DNA from: Epiperipatus broadwayi
Lineage: Eukaryota; Onychophora; Udeonychophora; Euonychophora; Peripatidae
Reading direction: 5' to 3'
DNA length: 64,000 nucleotides
Assembly: GCA_028023455.1 (NCBI GenBank)
Contig: JAQFVV010000020.1
Coordinates: forward strand, 10,826,385-10,890,384
The notes under the pieces are model-generated. The model was not told the origin of the DNA. It worked only from the letters and a program-made list of their open reading frames with translations, and searched no databases. Positions within the stretch are counted from its first letter, which is position 1. Each line of letters starts with the position of its first letter. This document shows, piece by piece, positions 1 through 10,770 of this stretch. The position numbers and the translations under genes were made by a program.

Positions 1-847
1 TATATTTATTGTCTTCTTCATATGATCCAATTAAACATTATTTTTATTTATATATTTTAAAGTTCCAAACACTTTCAATTTACTTTTAGTTTTCTTCATT
101 GAATCATCTCATTTTCTGTTTGCTATTTGTCATTCAATGCATAGCAATTTTGCACAGCACAACTAAAAGTGAAAACTATAAGTAAAAAAGTTGCTTTATT
201 AAAGCCAGAACATCAGAAATCAACCACCCATGAAGCTAACCATATCAGCAATACTAAGACATATACAGCAATATTAAGAAAAGACCATGTATGACATGAA
301 CTATAAGAATGAGCCCAAAATATAAAAATAATAATGAAACTTCTAACTTTGCAGCAGCAGTGATGCATCTAACTGATCAAAAAGTCACATCAGTACAAGA
401 TAAATATATAGATGCACAAACAGATCAATAGATATAAATGTGTTTATAGATCATTAGTGGATCATATAGTAATATTGATGATATCAATAGGATAAATAAA
501 AGTAATCATAACAATAATTACAGATATGCTGTGTGTGGTTTAACATCAAGGTGGCGTATCAGGTTCTGGAAGGAACATAAGATCCTTGGATCAATTCCAG
601 TGCTCAAACTTCTTAAGAATTTCTTGGGCAACCAAAGCATTCAATTATTTATTTTTTTATTATAGGACTAATTTCCAATTTATCTTTAAAAAATGATTTC
701 TAAAAGAACAGTGTAATAGTTCTCACAGCATTGATCAGTAGGTAACCGTAGTCATTAACCATCTAATGTAAAAAAAGTAAAGCATTTCAGAAGTAATAGC
801 ACTATCACAAATTACTGTCAAACCTCGGGGGGAAAAATTCAGAGAAC

Positions 848-1065
848 TTAAAATCATTAGATCGGAAGTTGAACTCCGATAATATGCGATTACTTAAAAT
901 ATTATAAATCTCCGCACACTCACCCATCAGTATGAGTTTAAAAAAACTTAAGTGAATCACTTAAGTTTAGAGTGCATTTCTATAATATTTAAAAGTAATA
1001 GCGCATTATCGGAGTTCCACCTCCGATCTAATGATTTCAAGATTATCAGCACTTTATCGTAACAT
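848..1065. repeat. Family C foldback
   Basis: The arm AAATCATTAGATCGGAAGTT, GAACTCCGATAATATGCGAT (about 852-908) is inverted at about 981-1037 as GCGCATTATCGGAGTTCCAC, CTCCGATCTAATGATTTC. The centre has its own palindrome, ACTTAAGTGAATCACTTAAGT (950-967 region). Short GC-richer, CpG-containing arms in an AT-rich setting mark it as an insertion. Confidence 0.75.
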
Positions 1066-1224
1066 ATTTACATTTATAAGTCATATTTGTCTGTTGGGTG
1101 GTTAAAAATGAGACACTGTATTTTTTTTTTGCGATAGGTTAAATAGATTTGTACAATTCAAAATTTGATTATAACATCAGGCACACAATAGACTCAAGCT
1201 CTGATTTAAGCATGGTCTATAAGA

Positions 1225-1395
1225 GTTGATGTACATAGAGTGTATGCTCTAAACTTAAGTGATTCACTTAAGTTTTTTAAATTCTTACTGATGTGTGAGT
1301 ACATAGAGATTTATAATATTTAAAAGTAATAGTGCATTATCAGAGTTCGACTTCCGATATAATGATTTCAAGATTTTCAGCACTTTATAATAATA
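1225..1395 (+). repeat. Family C partial copy, inverse to the 0.85 kb copy
   Basis: GCTCTAAACTTAAGTGATTC, CTTACTGATGTGTGAGTACA, GTAATAGTGCATTATCAGAG and CCGATATAATGATTTCAAGA match the family C centre and right arm. The left arm is missing. With the 848-1065 copy it forms an inverted pair about 160 bp apart. Confidence 0.65.
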
Positions 1396-2224
1396 GATTT
1401 ACAAGGAACTTAACTAAATTCCCTAAAACATTCTCTATGAGGAACAACAGGAGCCAATGGCTTTTTGATATAACTACTATTTACTATACTAATTGATTAT
1501 AGTAAATATGAACTCTTTATCTATTTAATTACTTTAACTTTGGTTACTTATTTCAAATAAAAGCATATACTCAGAAAATTGGCTTTCTTAAAAAATTAGA
1601 AAAGCATTTTATTAAAAAAAAAATCATACAGAGCAACTACAAATATTTGGCTACATTTATTAAATAAATACTTTTGCAAATCCTTATTTTTGCCATTAGA
1701 TCCAAATAAGAGAAATATTTTGTAAAGATAAATAATCTTAAAAAATAAATGAGGATCTAGACTGGATTCAACATGTCTTCTTGCATAAGATTAGCTTCTT
1801 GGCTTCTATACTGAGCTGAAGAAATTGTCATTGATAATGAAATGTTATCTGTGATATTTTTAACTTTTAAAAAAAAAAACAACAACAACTACTTAAATAA
1901 GTTTAATAGAAATAATTGTTTTTTAGATAATACTAGCATATTATTTCAAATATAAGACACACATTTTTTCCAAATTTTGGACTTGTAAAAGGGATGCATC
2001 TTAAATTGGAAACAAAATTTTTTAACATTATATTTCTGCGGATCTTTGCTTTATGCTATGCATGAACATAGTATTATGATCATTGACATGTGTAAAATAG
2101 TATATTAAATATTTTTTTAATCAAAAGAAAAAATATTTAACATTAAATGTCAATATTTTTGGATTAATTTTATAAACAGCTTTAACTGTCTTACAAACCA
2201 TTACTTTTAACATTATTTTAGCAA

Positions 2225-2650
2225 TCTTATCATTATTTTATGGAGAAATAATCTTTAAATTTTTTTTTACAAATAAAAAATCAATATAATAAAGAAATAA
2301 AAACCTGCCTTCACTCTGATTGGTTGTTTCTTGTTCTCTACACAAGAGAGTGCCTGTCAATGATTTTGACAATTCTGATATCTTTGTTTTGATTTTCAAA
2401 GTGAAAACATAGGTTTTGGAGTCTTTTACCATTATTTTGTCAATTTTACCATTATTTTATCAAGAAAACTGTACTGAATAATCTTTAGCATTTTTTTACA
2501 CCTAATAAAATCAATACAACAATGAGATAAGAACCTGCCTTCGCTCTAATTGGTCTTTTCTTGTTCCATACACAAGAATGCATGTCAATGATTTTGAGTT
2601 CCAATATCTTTGTTTTGATTTTGAAAGTGAAAACGTTTTAGAATCTTTTT
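2225..2650. repeat. Tandem duplication of about 210 bp
   Basis: The first copy (about 2225-2436) and second copy (about 2437-2650) share AACCTGCCTTC(A/G)CTCT, ATTGGTTGTTTCTTGTTCTC versus ATTGGTCTTTTCTTGTTCCA, TGTCAATGATTTTGA and TATCTTTGTTTTGATTTT in order, with moderate divergence. A 64-codon minus-strand frame lies in the first copy and is closed in the second, so it is not coding. Confidence 0.75.
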
Positions 2651-3100
2651 TTTACACATTTATATTTTTTTTCTTCAGAAAATATTTGTAAAAATATAAA
2701 TTATTTTAGAAGAATGATTCAGATTTTAATAGAAAAATTTACTTTTTACACAAAAGCAAATTGAGAAAGAAATCAATGAGTATGGTTGCAATTTGTAATT
2801 AGATGACAAAAATACATTTTATGTTGATCGCTATAAATCATTTTTGCCAATTATAAGAAGAAATTTATTTTTAAAAAACTTTCATTTACTTTAATAATCT
2901 GACAAATTATTAATTTGCATTTTACAAAAGATTTTTAATCAAAAGAAAAAGGACTTATCATTAACATTAAATGTCAATAGTATTTTAAAATCTGTTTTTT
3001 TTTCCGTTGAAAAAAAAAAAAAAGATTACAGTATTTACACTAAAAAAAAGACTTCATAATGTAGCAATAAATATATAATTGTGAATAGGTTTTGTAGTTT

Positions 3101-3274
3101 TGGAAAGATATACCTGAAGAAATTATCAAAAAAATCATTCTTAAAATGTTGCATTGCTAACAATTTAAATGGCTGAAAGATGATGTATCCTGGTGGAATA
3201 GTTAAGATAAGAAATCAGGTTCTGATAGTGAAGATATAAAAACTGAAGGTATATCAGAAGAAGATTCACAATAA
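3101..3274 (+). pseudogene. C-terminal remnant of a pogo/Tigger-like transposase
   Basis: One plus-strand frame with two internal stops reads WKDIPEEIIKK-IILKMLHC, stop, QFKWLKDDVSWWNS, stop, then DKKSGSDSEDIKTEGISEED and a terminal stop. In pogo/Tigger and jerky-like proteins the segment after the DDE domain reads W-x-I-P-x-E-x-I-x-K-S-F-x-K-C-G-I-x-N-x-L-x-G-x-E-D-D, followed by an acidic serine-rich tail. The order and spacing agree well. Nothing of the catalytic domain is present upstream in this window. Confidence 0.45.
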
Positions 3275-3440
3275 ATTAAGTGAGCTTATTGTATTTATAT
3301 TAGATTCTATTTAAGTAAATAAAAATGATTCTTATTTTTCAATAAAATCATTAAAATTTTTTGCCCCATTTTTCTGAGCTTAAAATCCTACTGCGTATTC
3401 AAAATAATACAGTATTAATAAAAATTTAAGATAAACATTA

Positions 3441-3800
3441 ATATATGAATTTTTTTCTACAGTACAGGCTTTTTCATACCTGCATTTCAATATGTAATAT
3501 ATAGGGGGGTTGAACTCAGACTTTCACACGACCCTCAACTATCCACGCTATTTCATGCTGCTGACACACTTGATCACACACGTCAAAAAGATAAATAATC
3601 ACCGATATAAATATTTCGTGCTAAGCCAGCACTCGACAGTTGGTCCAGATTATCATCTCCACATACATATACAATCAATGCTCAGCTTATATTAACAGAG
3701 CCTATCTTCATACTTTAATGGACAGGCTTCAATCCATTCCACCCTACAACTCTTCAGCTGTTCATTTCATTGAAAATCTGATGATAATGTAACTTCAGTT
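3441..3800 (+). repeat. Family A half element, forward
   Basis: Begins ATATGAATTTTTTTCTACAG, TACAGGCTTTTTCATACCTG, then TATAGGGGGGTTGAACTCAG and the arm sequence through GGACAGGCTTCAATCCATTC to GAAAATCTGATGATAATG. Corresponds to one arm of the 56.4 kb element. The 61-codon open frame here is part of the repeat. Confidence 0.75.
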
Positions 3801-4881
3801 CTTATAGTTTTGAGTATCTAATTTGTTAATGAACGTACTTATTCAATGATTAGACAGAAAAAAAAGAAAAAAATCTTAGTTGTACAATCTAAACTATAAG
3901 CATACATAGTATGCAGATTTTTCTTGAAAAATGAGATCATTTTATTTACATTGTTTTATTATAAAAGTTTTCTACTAAAATTAATATTTTATTATCATTT
4001 AATCTAAAAATATACAACTCTTACATAACCTTAATGAAGTTTTACTGTCTTTTTGTTAAACTAGAAATTTTTGCATTTAGTCTAAAAATGAGTCTAAAAT
4101 AGAAAGAAGATAATGGCACTTGGAAGTATATAAAAAAATCATGTGACATTGCTGTTAGTATTAAATATATATATGTAAATTCACTACTAATATTATTTTC
4201 ATTCAAATAAATAAAGGCATCGGAAAAAGATTTCAAGATGCATTTTCTGTTAAAGTAGCAATATCAGTTAGTTGACCTAAATTATCAAACCTTCTGGAAT
4301 CATCGTTAAAATGTGCTAAAACACAATAAATAAATAATGATCAACGTTGATATCTGAGAGGATTTGATGATTTGGATTAATTAATGAAGGTAGGTTTAGC
4401 AGAAATGAATTCTGGCTTTTTCTGATTTTTTTATTTATATTTGATTGAAAAACAATAACGTTGAACAGTAAATTGTACATATATATATATTTACAATTAA
4501 TATGTGCTAACATTATTTTATAAGAAGAGTTATTTTGGTTTATTTGAATGGAAGAAATGAAAATGGTAGAACATAGTTTTGGCATTATTCGCTTAACTTA
4601 ATGAAATCAATTTGCCATGATATATATATCTCGGCAACATATTTTCAGTTATAATATTAATTAAAAATGTTTTCAATTAACTGCATGAAACTAATTTATT
4701 ATACAGCAAGCAATGATAAAACAAGAAGTCTAATTTTAGGTGGGAGAAGATTTTAATAATGACTACGAAAATAAACATGAACCCCCCCCCCGATAATTAA
4801 AAAATAATAAAATATTTATTTATTACATGATTAATTGTAAGTTGTTTACATACGTTGTTGTTGTTATTATTATTATTATTT

Positions 4882-4971
4882 CATATGTCAAATGCGTTGA
4901 CCGGCAAGGAATCCTGGCCAGCTGCTTGGAAGGCAGCTATGCTAACCAATAGCCCCCCCCCCCCCAACGCT
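4882..4971 (-). mobile_element. tRNA-derived SINE with a poly-G tract in its D arm
   Basis: Minus-strand match to the 45.9 kb copy: the acceptor AAGCGTTG/CAACGCAT, GGTTAGCATAGCTGCCTTCC and the anticodon loop CTTCCAA are kept, but the sequence after the acceptor is replaced by 13 G. The B-box region (CCAGGATTCCTTGCCGG) is altered. Ends in GACATATG. Unlikely to be transcribed by Pol III. Confidence 0.75.
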
Positions 4972-5235
4972 TAAAACTTTCTAATCTTTACAATATTCTT
5001 GGACAGAGGGTAAAATAAAGCTAAAAATATAAAGAGAGCACAATAATAAAAAATAAAAGAAAAATGAAATGAATACAAAATAAAACATTCCATGCTTTAA
5101 GATTTGTTATTACCCATTTGCTCTTTTCATGGGCATCCGGAAATTTTTAATTCTTTAACCCTTTTACAGCTCTGATCACATATATTATCATTATCAAATA
5201 AATGAATAATAAAGCATATGGCTTTAATGCTCAGG

Positions 5236-5395
5236 AGTTCATAATATGTTCAAGCACCAGAAATAATCCTGGGATCTCCGATTTCAAGTCAGCTACTTCA
5301 CCAGTCACACAAAATCATGCAGAGCAATGGCTCTATTGCTTGGGTTCACAAGAAGTTTGAGCACCATAATCAATCCTGGGTCCTCCTGATCCCTA
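5236..5395. repeat. Direct repeat around the word CAAGCACCAGAAATAATCC
   Basis: GTTCATAATATGTTCAAGCA, CCAGAAATAATCCTGGGATC at 5236 is followed about 108 bp later by GTTCACAAGAAGTTTGAGCA, CCATAATCAATCCTGGGTCC. A third relative lies inverted at about 563-625 (GATCAATTCCAGTGCTCAAA, CTTCTTAAGAATTTCTTGGG). This is a low-copy family I do not recognise. Confidence 0.5.
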
Positions 5396-6717
5396 GTTGG
5401 ACATTCTACCAAATGACGCAGGGAAAATAAAAATGAAAAAAAGATACATTGATTAACCAATCTAATTCACTACCCCTTAATTAATTCCAACAATAAATTA
5501 TTAACATTAGCTAAAAGATTGGTAATTTCAGCCCATCTAAGGATGAGGATATCTTTTTATCTCATATCTCCTGAAGCCATCATTTAATTGATATTTTTTG
5601 AGTTTCAGATCCATGGGTTACAGCTCTGCCATTTCTGGTACTCAAAACATAGCATGCCACTGACCCCTTGTGTATTTAGCATGAATAGTTTGGATATTTA
5701 ATTAAGTCATAGGAACGTACAAATCAACAAATGTCATAATTCCTCATGTTAAATTTTATTAATAAATACATTTTATTAAAAGCTTAATCAATGCCTCATA
5801 TTCCAATAAAACATTATTGAAGGTAATTTGACTGAAAAAAAGCTGATGTCCATATGACCCACCTTTATCACTACTATTACAACATATATTTATATAAACA
5901 AATAAACCCAAATCAGAAAAAAACCATAAATTATAAATGTAGCAATAACAAAATCACTAGAATACAACTAATAATATAAATAATTATTTATTTACTTTTT
6001 GAAAAAAAAAAGGACAAAAAAAACCCCATTTGGCTAAGAATTTTTATGATGTAAAAACATAATAAAAATACAAAAATTCCCAAGACACATCATTTTTAGT
6101 GACAAGCAATCAATGTAACATTTTGTAATAATTTAACCTTTTAGCCATGCAGTTTTATTTGATTGTGATTACTAAAAAAAACATGTAGTTTCTGTCAATA
6201 GTTATTTTATTTAGTGTGAAAAACAAGAAGAAAGGATATTTTTTTTTTTCAGAATAGGCTTTCTTCTTAGCAATATACATTTTCAAGATATGACACCTTT
6301 TGAAAAGCATCAGAAATGTATCCAAATTAAGACTCTGGCTTTCAACATACAAATTCCTAAAAGTAGTAATTAATTTATTGAGCACACAGAAAGCATATGT
6401 AAATACTTTAAACAGGCTTTAACCTGTATTCAATGCGCTTTAAAATTTGTAATAATCAAGCATATTTTGCGATAGAGGGAACCTTCCAAATTATGACACA
6501 AGATAGCAACTTTTATATAAATAAGAGCAGCCATCTTATCTTTAACCAAAATGTCCACTTATATAGGCGAATCTGAAGCATCTTGATTTGGAAGTGTGAA
6601 ATAGTTGTTTTCTCCACTGTTTAAGTTCACTATTTCCTTTATAAATTAACTTATGCGAATTCTTGCAATTTACAGCGAGTTAATATTACGATCTTAATTT
6701 TTGAAATTCTATATCTT

Positions 6718-6872
6718 TTTGACATGTGTGTGATCAAGTATATCAGCAGTATGAGATAGCATGGATGGTTGAGGGTTGTATGAAAGTTTGAGTTCAAACC
6801 CCCTATATATTACATATATAAGTGCAGGTATGAAAAAAGCCTGTACTGTAGAAAAAAAATTCATATTTCAAA
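6718..6872 (-). repeat. Family A terminal fragment, reverse
   Basis: TTGACATGTGTGTGATCAAG, GCAGTATGAGATAGCATGG, TTGAGTTCAAACCCCCTATA and CAGGTATGAAAAAAGCCTG end at GAAAAAAAATTCATATT, the mirror of the 3.44 kb start. The two could be the ends of one interrupted element, but nothing between 3.8 and 6.7 kb supports it. Confidence 0.7.
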
Positions 6873-8436
6873 ATTTTATCATATAAATTAAAAATCTTAT
6901 TTATATGTATCAAAATCTATATGAAATATGTATATACTGTAATATTGAAAAACTACATAAAATATATATCTAAATTCTGATATTTTTTATACAATAAACA
7001 AAAAGTATTTAATGCTACCTAAAGTATATAAAATAAAAATAAAGAATTTTACTTTCATTGTATTATAATAGTAATTCTAATTATATGAATAAAATATATT
7101 TCTTAAAAACCTTTCTATAATATTTTAAAATATTTCAATATAAAAATGTAGAATATAAAGTAGAAAGTCTAAGCTGTTAAAATCATTCAAGTAGAAATTA
7201 AAAATGTGGTTTCAAACATAAATATTTACAATATAACAAAATAAAAAAATGTAAAAAATATGTGCATCAAAATTAAATATTTAAATACCTAAATTACTTT
7301 GTTATAAAAAATACTAATTTATTATTATTGCTTATTAATTAAAGAAAAAATAATTGTTTCAATTTTTTATGAACATTTGGGAGAAAAAATAAGAACAAAA
7401 GATCTCAAGAGGGTAAAATGTCTGAACTAAGGTTCTGAACAGATTTGCAATATAAAAGCTGGAAACTAGAATTATGGGTAATTTCAGTGCTCAAAAAACG
7501 AGAAATATAACTTAATTTTTTTTTTTTTAAATCATAGAAAAAATGAGCACCTAATTAGATAAAAAAACAAAACCATAAAAAGATAATCTCTCATTCTTCT
7601 AATAATGGGGATCAAGAAATAAATAAGACACGAAAATATATGTAAAAAATTCAGGAAGCCGGACAGAAGGTTTAAAGAAAAATTTTCCTAAGTTCATTTG
7701 TTAGTATTTGTAATGCTTTAATCTAGGAAATTGTTAAGTTATGGAGAGAATAAAGTGATGGGATTAAAAAATAAAATACGAGAATTACCCTAAGTAAAAA
7801 GTCTTTAAGCTAATAAAATTATTTTATGAATCATTCAAATTAGAATACAGAAAAAAAATTATTAGATGTTTTGTTTGGTGGGAAATAAAATGCAAATTTG
7901 GAAGAAAACATAATGAGCAAATTGGATAACTAAACTGAACAATACATGAATTTACTTTTAAAAAAAAAGAGAACAATAATAGCACATTAAAAGAAATTGA
8001 TAATACTGAATCAAATTGATAGATAATTTAGAGTGCAAAAATAGGTATCACATCAATCTGCTTCTTCTAGCATTTGATAAAATTAAGAGGAAGCATTTTA
8101 ATTTTCATGATTCCAGCATTATTATTTTAGAATAAGTTAATATTTACTTAGCAACATTTGTTATTTGTTCTTAAATATGGACATATTAACAAAATAACAA
8201 TTGATATGAGTGCCATGTTTCTATTTTATTTCTCTGTCAGATTTATTTTTTTGCTAAAAAAAGTTTCCAATTTTTTTAAAAAAGAATAAGAATCAGTGGG
8301 AGATATACTTATCTTTGGATCAGCTAACATGAAGATTGTAAAACTTTATATTTTAAAATAAATTTCAGTTAAGGAAAAAAGGGTAGGGGAAACTAGACAT
8401 TAAATTTTATTTGATTTTATAAAAATAAATTAACAT

Positions 8437-8835
8437 ATAGTAATATATAGGGTATATGAGCACAAACTTTCACGACCCACCACTCTGCACACTATCTCAT
8501 AACACTGATACACTTGAACACATATATGCTGAAAAGATAAATAATCAGCAATATATGTATTTCATGCTAAACCAGCAATCAATCATCAGTTGGTCCAGAT
8601 TACCATCTCTACACATATATGCTATAAGTGCTCAGATATATATTAAGATAGCCAAATCTCATACTTTAATGGACAGGCTTCAATCTACTCCACACTCCAA
8701 CTCTTCGACCATTCATCCAATTGAAAATCTGATGATGGAATGCTCAAAGGCCACCCTGAGGCCAAGATTCTTGTCACACCCATGTTGACCTAAGGTCAAT
8801 ATGACCCCTCATATACAAGACATAATCCATTTAAT
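8437..8835 (+). repeat. Family A half element, forward
   Basis: Contains ATACACTTGAACACATATAT, AACCAGCAATCAATCATCAG, GGACAGGCTTCAATCTACTC and AATCTGATGATGGAATGCTC followed by CATGTTGACCTAAGGTCAAT and the CATATACAAGACATAATCC block, so it extends past the arm into the element centre. The 110-codon open frame (8456-8788) reads through it but the same frame is closed in the other copies, so it is not a gene. Confidence 0.75.
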
Positions 8836-10011
8836 ACAAGGGATGGGCAGACATTTGTTTGATCCCAGTAGCAAATGGGTGGGTGTTTGGTGAAATATGT
8901 ATTGTTAAATTGCTCTTAACCCAGAAAAATCTGCAATCTGAGAAGGCTGAGGGAGGAAGAACAGTGGACTGATTCAATAAGGTCTTTTTTTTAAAAAAAA
9001 AGAACTGCAATGTCTGTGGAAAGCAAAAAGATATTAAAAATTTAAGATATTGTATGACAATCAAAGTAAGACTGATGATGAAAAAGTATATAATGAAGTA
9101 AATGGAAAAAGAAAAGAAACTTTACTTCCAAAGCATATTTCATGAAGTTTATTTACAAAATAAAAATACAAAATAATTTGATATTTATTTTAAATAGTGA
9201 AATAAGATTGAATAAAAATGAAGTAGAAATCATGTTTTACATTAATAACAAATAAATGAAAATTAATCTTATAGGAAAGAAATGTAGAATATAAATGTTA
9301 AGATCACCCCATTATCACCCAAACAGTAATTTTTAATGGTATTTATAATAAAAATAAAAAATACAATTATTATATATTAGATGTCTTTTAATGAACTATC
9401 ATTTGTTAAATTTTTATGTTTTATGGACTTAAATTATTGCATCAAATTTTATATATAATATATCCCAAATAACAAACTCAATACAGCATTTTGTGGAATT
9501 AAAAATAAAATTATATTAAAAAAAAGGATAAATATTTAAAAATTATAAAATTCCCCCCCCCCCCCCAAAGTGAAGTTTTTCAGTTTGCCTTATATATGAC
9601 TGGATGAATAATTTATCATCTTTAATAATAAATATAAAGCAGTGTACTTTCCTTTTTCAAGCAGAGGGCGTAATGTTGGTCATTATAAATTAAGCCCCAC
9701 TTCTAAAAGAAAAGGACACTTGTGAGTTTTCCTGTAAACCAAGATGGCAGCCCATATTTATGATAAATATATAGTTTCAAGAACCTACAATCTATCGAAG
9801 ATATGTTAGTTGTTAAATTAAAATAAAATTACTAAATCGATTGTTAAATGAAAAAAAAAAAAAAAAGGAATAAATTCTGATAAATTTCATTAAAAAGCTT
9901 TATTTCATTTTTTTTTCTTTTTTATTTACAACATAGGAAGCGACAAGACGCTCTTAACATTGTTGTACTTTGGTTCAATTCAGTGTTTTTTTTTTCTGGT
10001 AAACTGTCATA

Positions 10012-10143
10012 ATGATAAAAATTTGGGACCTTCCTGTCACAGAACATGATGCAATGGATTATTTCCAAAAGTATGGTATCCTGCCTTCCTGAAAAGTGTG
10101 TGCTAATGATCACAATATGATTGCACGCTACCGACATGAATAA
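10012..10143 (+). pseudogene. N-terminal remnant resembling a Merlin/ISXO2-like transposase
   Basis: A plus-strand frame reads MIKIWDLPVTEHDAMDYFQK, YGILPS, stop (10090-10092), KVCANDHNMIARYRHE, stop. Merlin (ISXO2-like) transposases begin with a short region having A-x-x-F/Y-L/F-Q-x-x-G-I-L and then C-x-x-x-H-x-M ahead of the DDE domain. The match is short, so it could be chance. An open frame on the opposite strand (9922-10137) has no recognisable content. Confidence 0.3.
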
Positions 10144-10401
10144 AGTAATTTTTTTTCATTTTTCTGTTAATAAATCAACCCCCCCCCCCCCCCAAAGAAG
10201 AAAATATACTGTAAATATTGTAATTAATTCTTCCACAATATTTTTTTTTTTTTTTAATAGCATTAATAAAAAATAAAATGCAAATATAATTTAATTCCAA
10301 TAATTTTAAAGTTTCCTCGAAAAAATGTAACTCACTATAAATAATACATACAACACGTACATGAAGAAAAGTTTGTTTAATACTTTAAAAATTAACATAA
10401 G

Positions 10402-10455
10402 ATGCGATAGTAGGGACCTGTGGTTTAAGACATGTAGAGGTCCCTACTATCGCAT
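10402..10455. repeat. Perfect 18-bp hairpin
   Basis: ATGCGATAGTAGGGACCT (10402-10419) and AGGTCCCTACTATCGCAT (10438-10455) are exact inverses around an 18-base loop. It is preceded by ATTAACATAAGATG, which recurs 140 bp later at the start of the neighbouring MITE-like element, so the two may share an origin. Confidence 0.8.
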
Positions 10456-10540
10456 TTTTATACGCATGTGCTTGAGGCTATAGCCTTAATGAATGTTACT
10501 TACGTAATCAATGTGCGTTTAAATAAATTTATAATTAACA

Positions 10541-10770
10541 TAAGATGTAAATAAATTTATTAAATGAGCCGCTTTTTTGACAGGGGGATGCAGGAATCTT
10601 TCTTGTTGATTATATATATATATTCTTGGCAATGTGCAGGCCTCCTTGCATTTAGCAATCATTTCTTTTGAAGCAGACATTTGTCACATCACCAACAATA
10701 TACATGCATGCAATCAACAAGAAAGACACCCCCCCCCCCATCTCTCTGTCAAAATATGGCTTACATCTTA
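10541..10770. mobile_element. Small TIR/foldback element (MITE-like)
   Basis: TAAGATGTAA (10541-10550) pairs with TTACATCTTA (10761-10770); inside, GAGCCGCTTTTTTGACAG pairs with CTGTCAAAATATGGCTT, and AATCTTTCTTGTTGATT (10595-10611) with AATCAACAAGAAAG (10712-10725). An 11-C run interrupts the right arm. Size of about 230 bp and no coding potential fit a miniature element. Confidence 0.6.

Noticed and set aside
8728-8765. CTGATGATGGAATGCTCAAAGG in family A as a third hammerhead core
   Set aside because: The box CTGATGA is present but the required GAAA is replaced by CAAA in every copy and stem I partners are absent.
8456-8788. 110-codon plus-strand open frame
   Set aside because: It lies wholly inside a family A repeat, and the matching stretch of other copies contains stops and frameshifts.
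9715-9765. CAAGATGGCAGCCCATATTT as a start region or exon
   Set aside because: The ATG frame closes quickly and no splice or promoter signal supports it; AAGATGGC-type words also occur at 35433 in other noncoding DNA.
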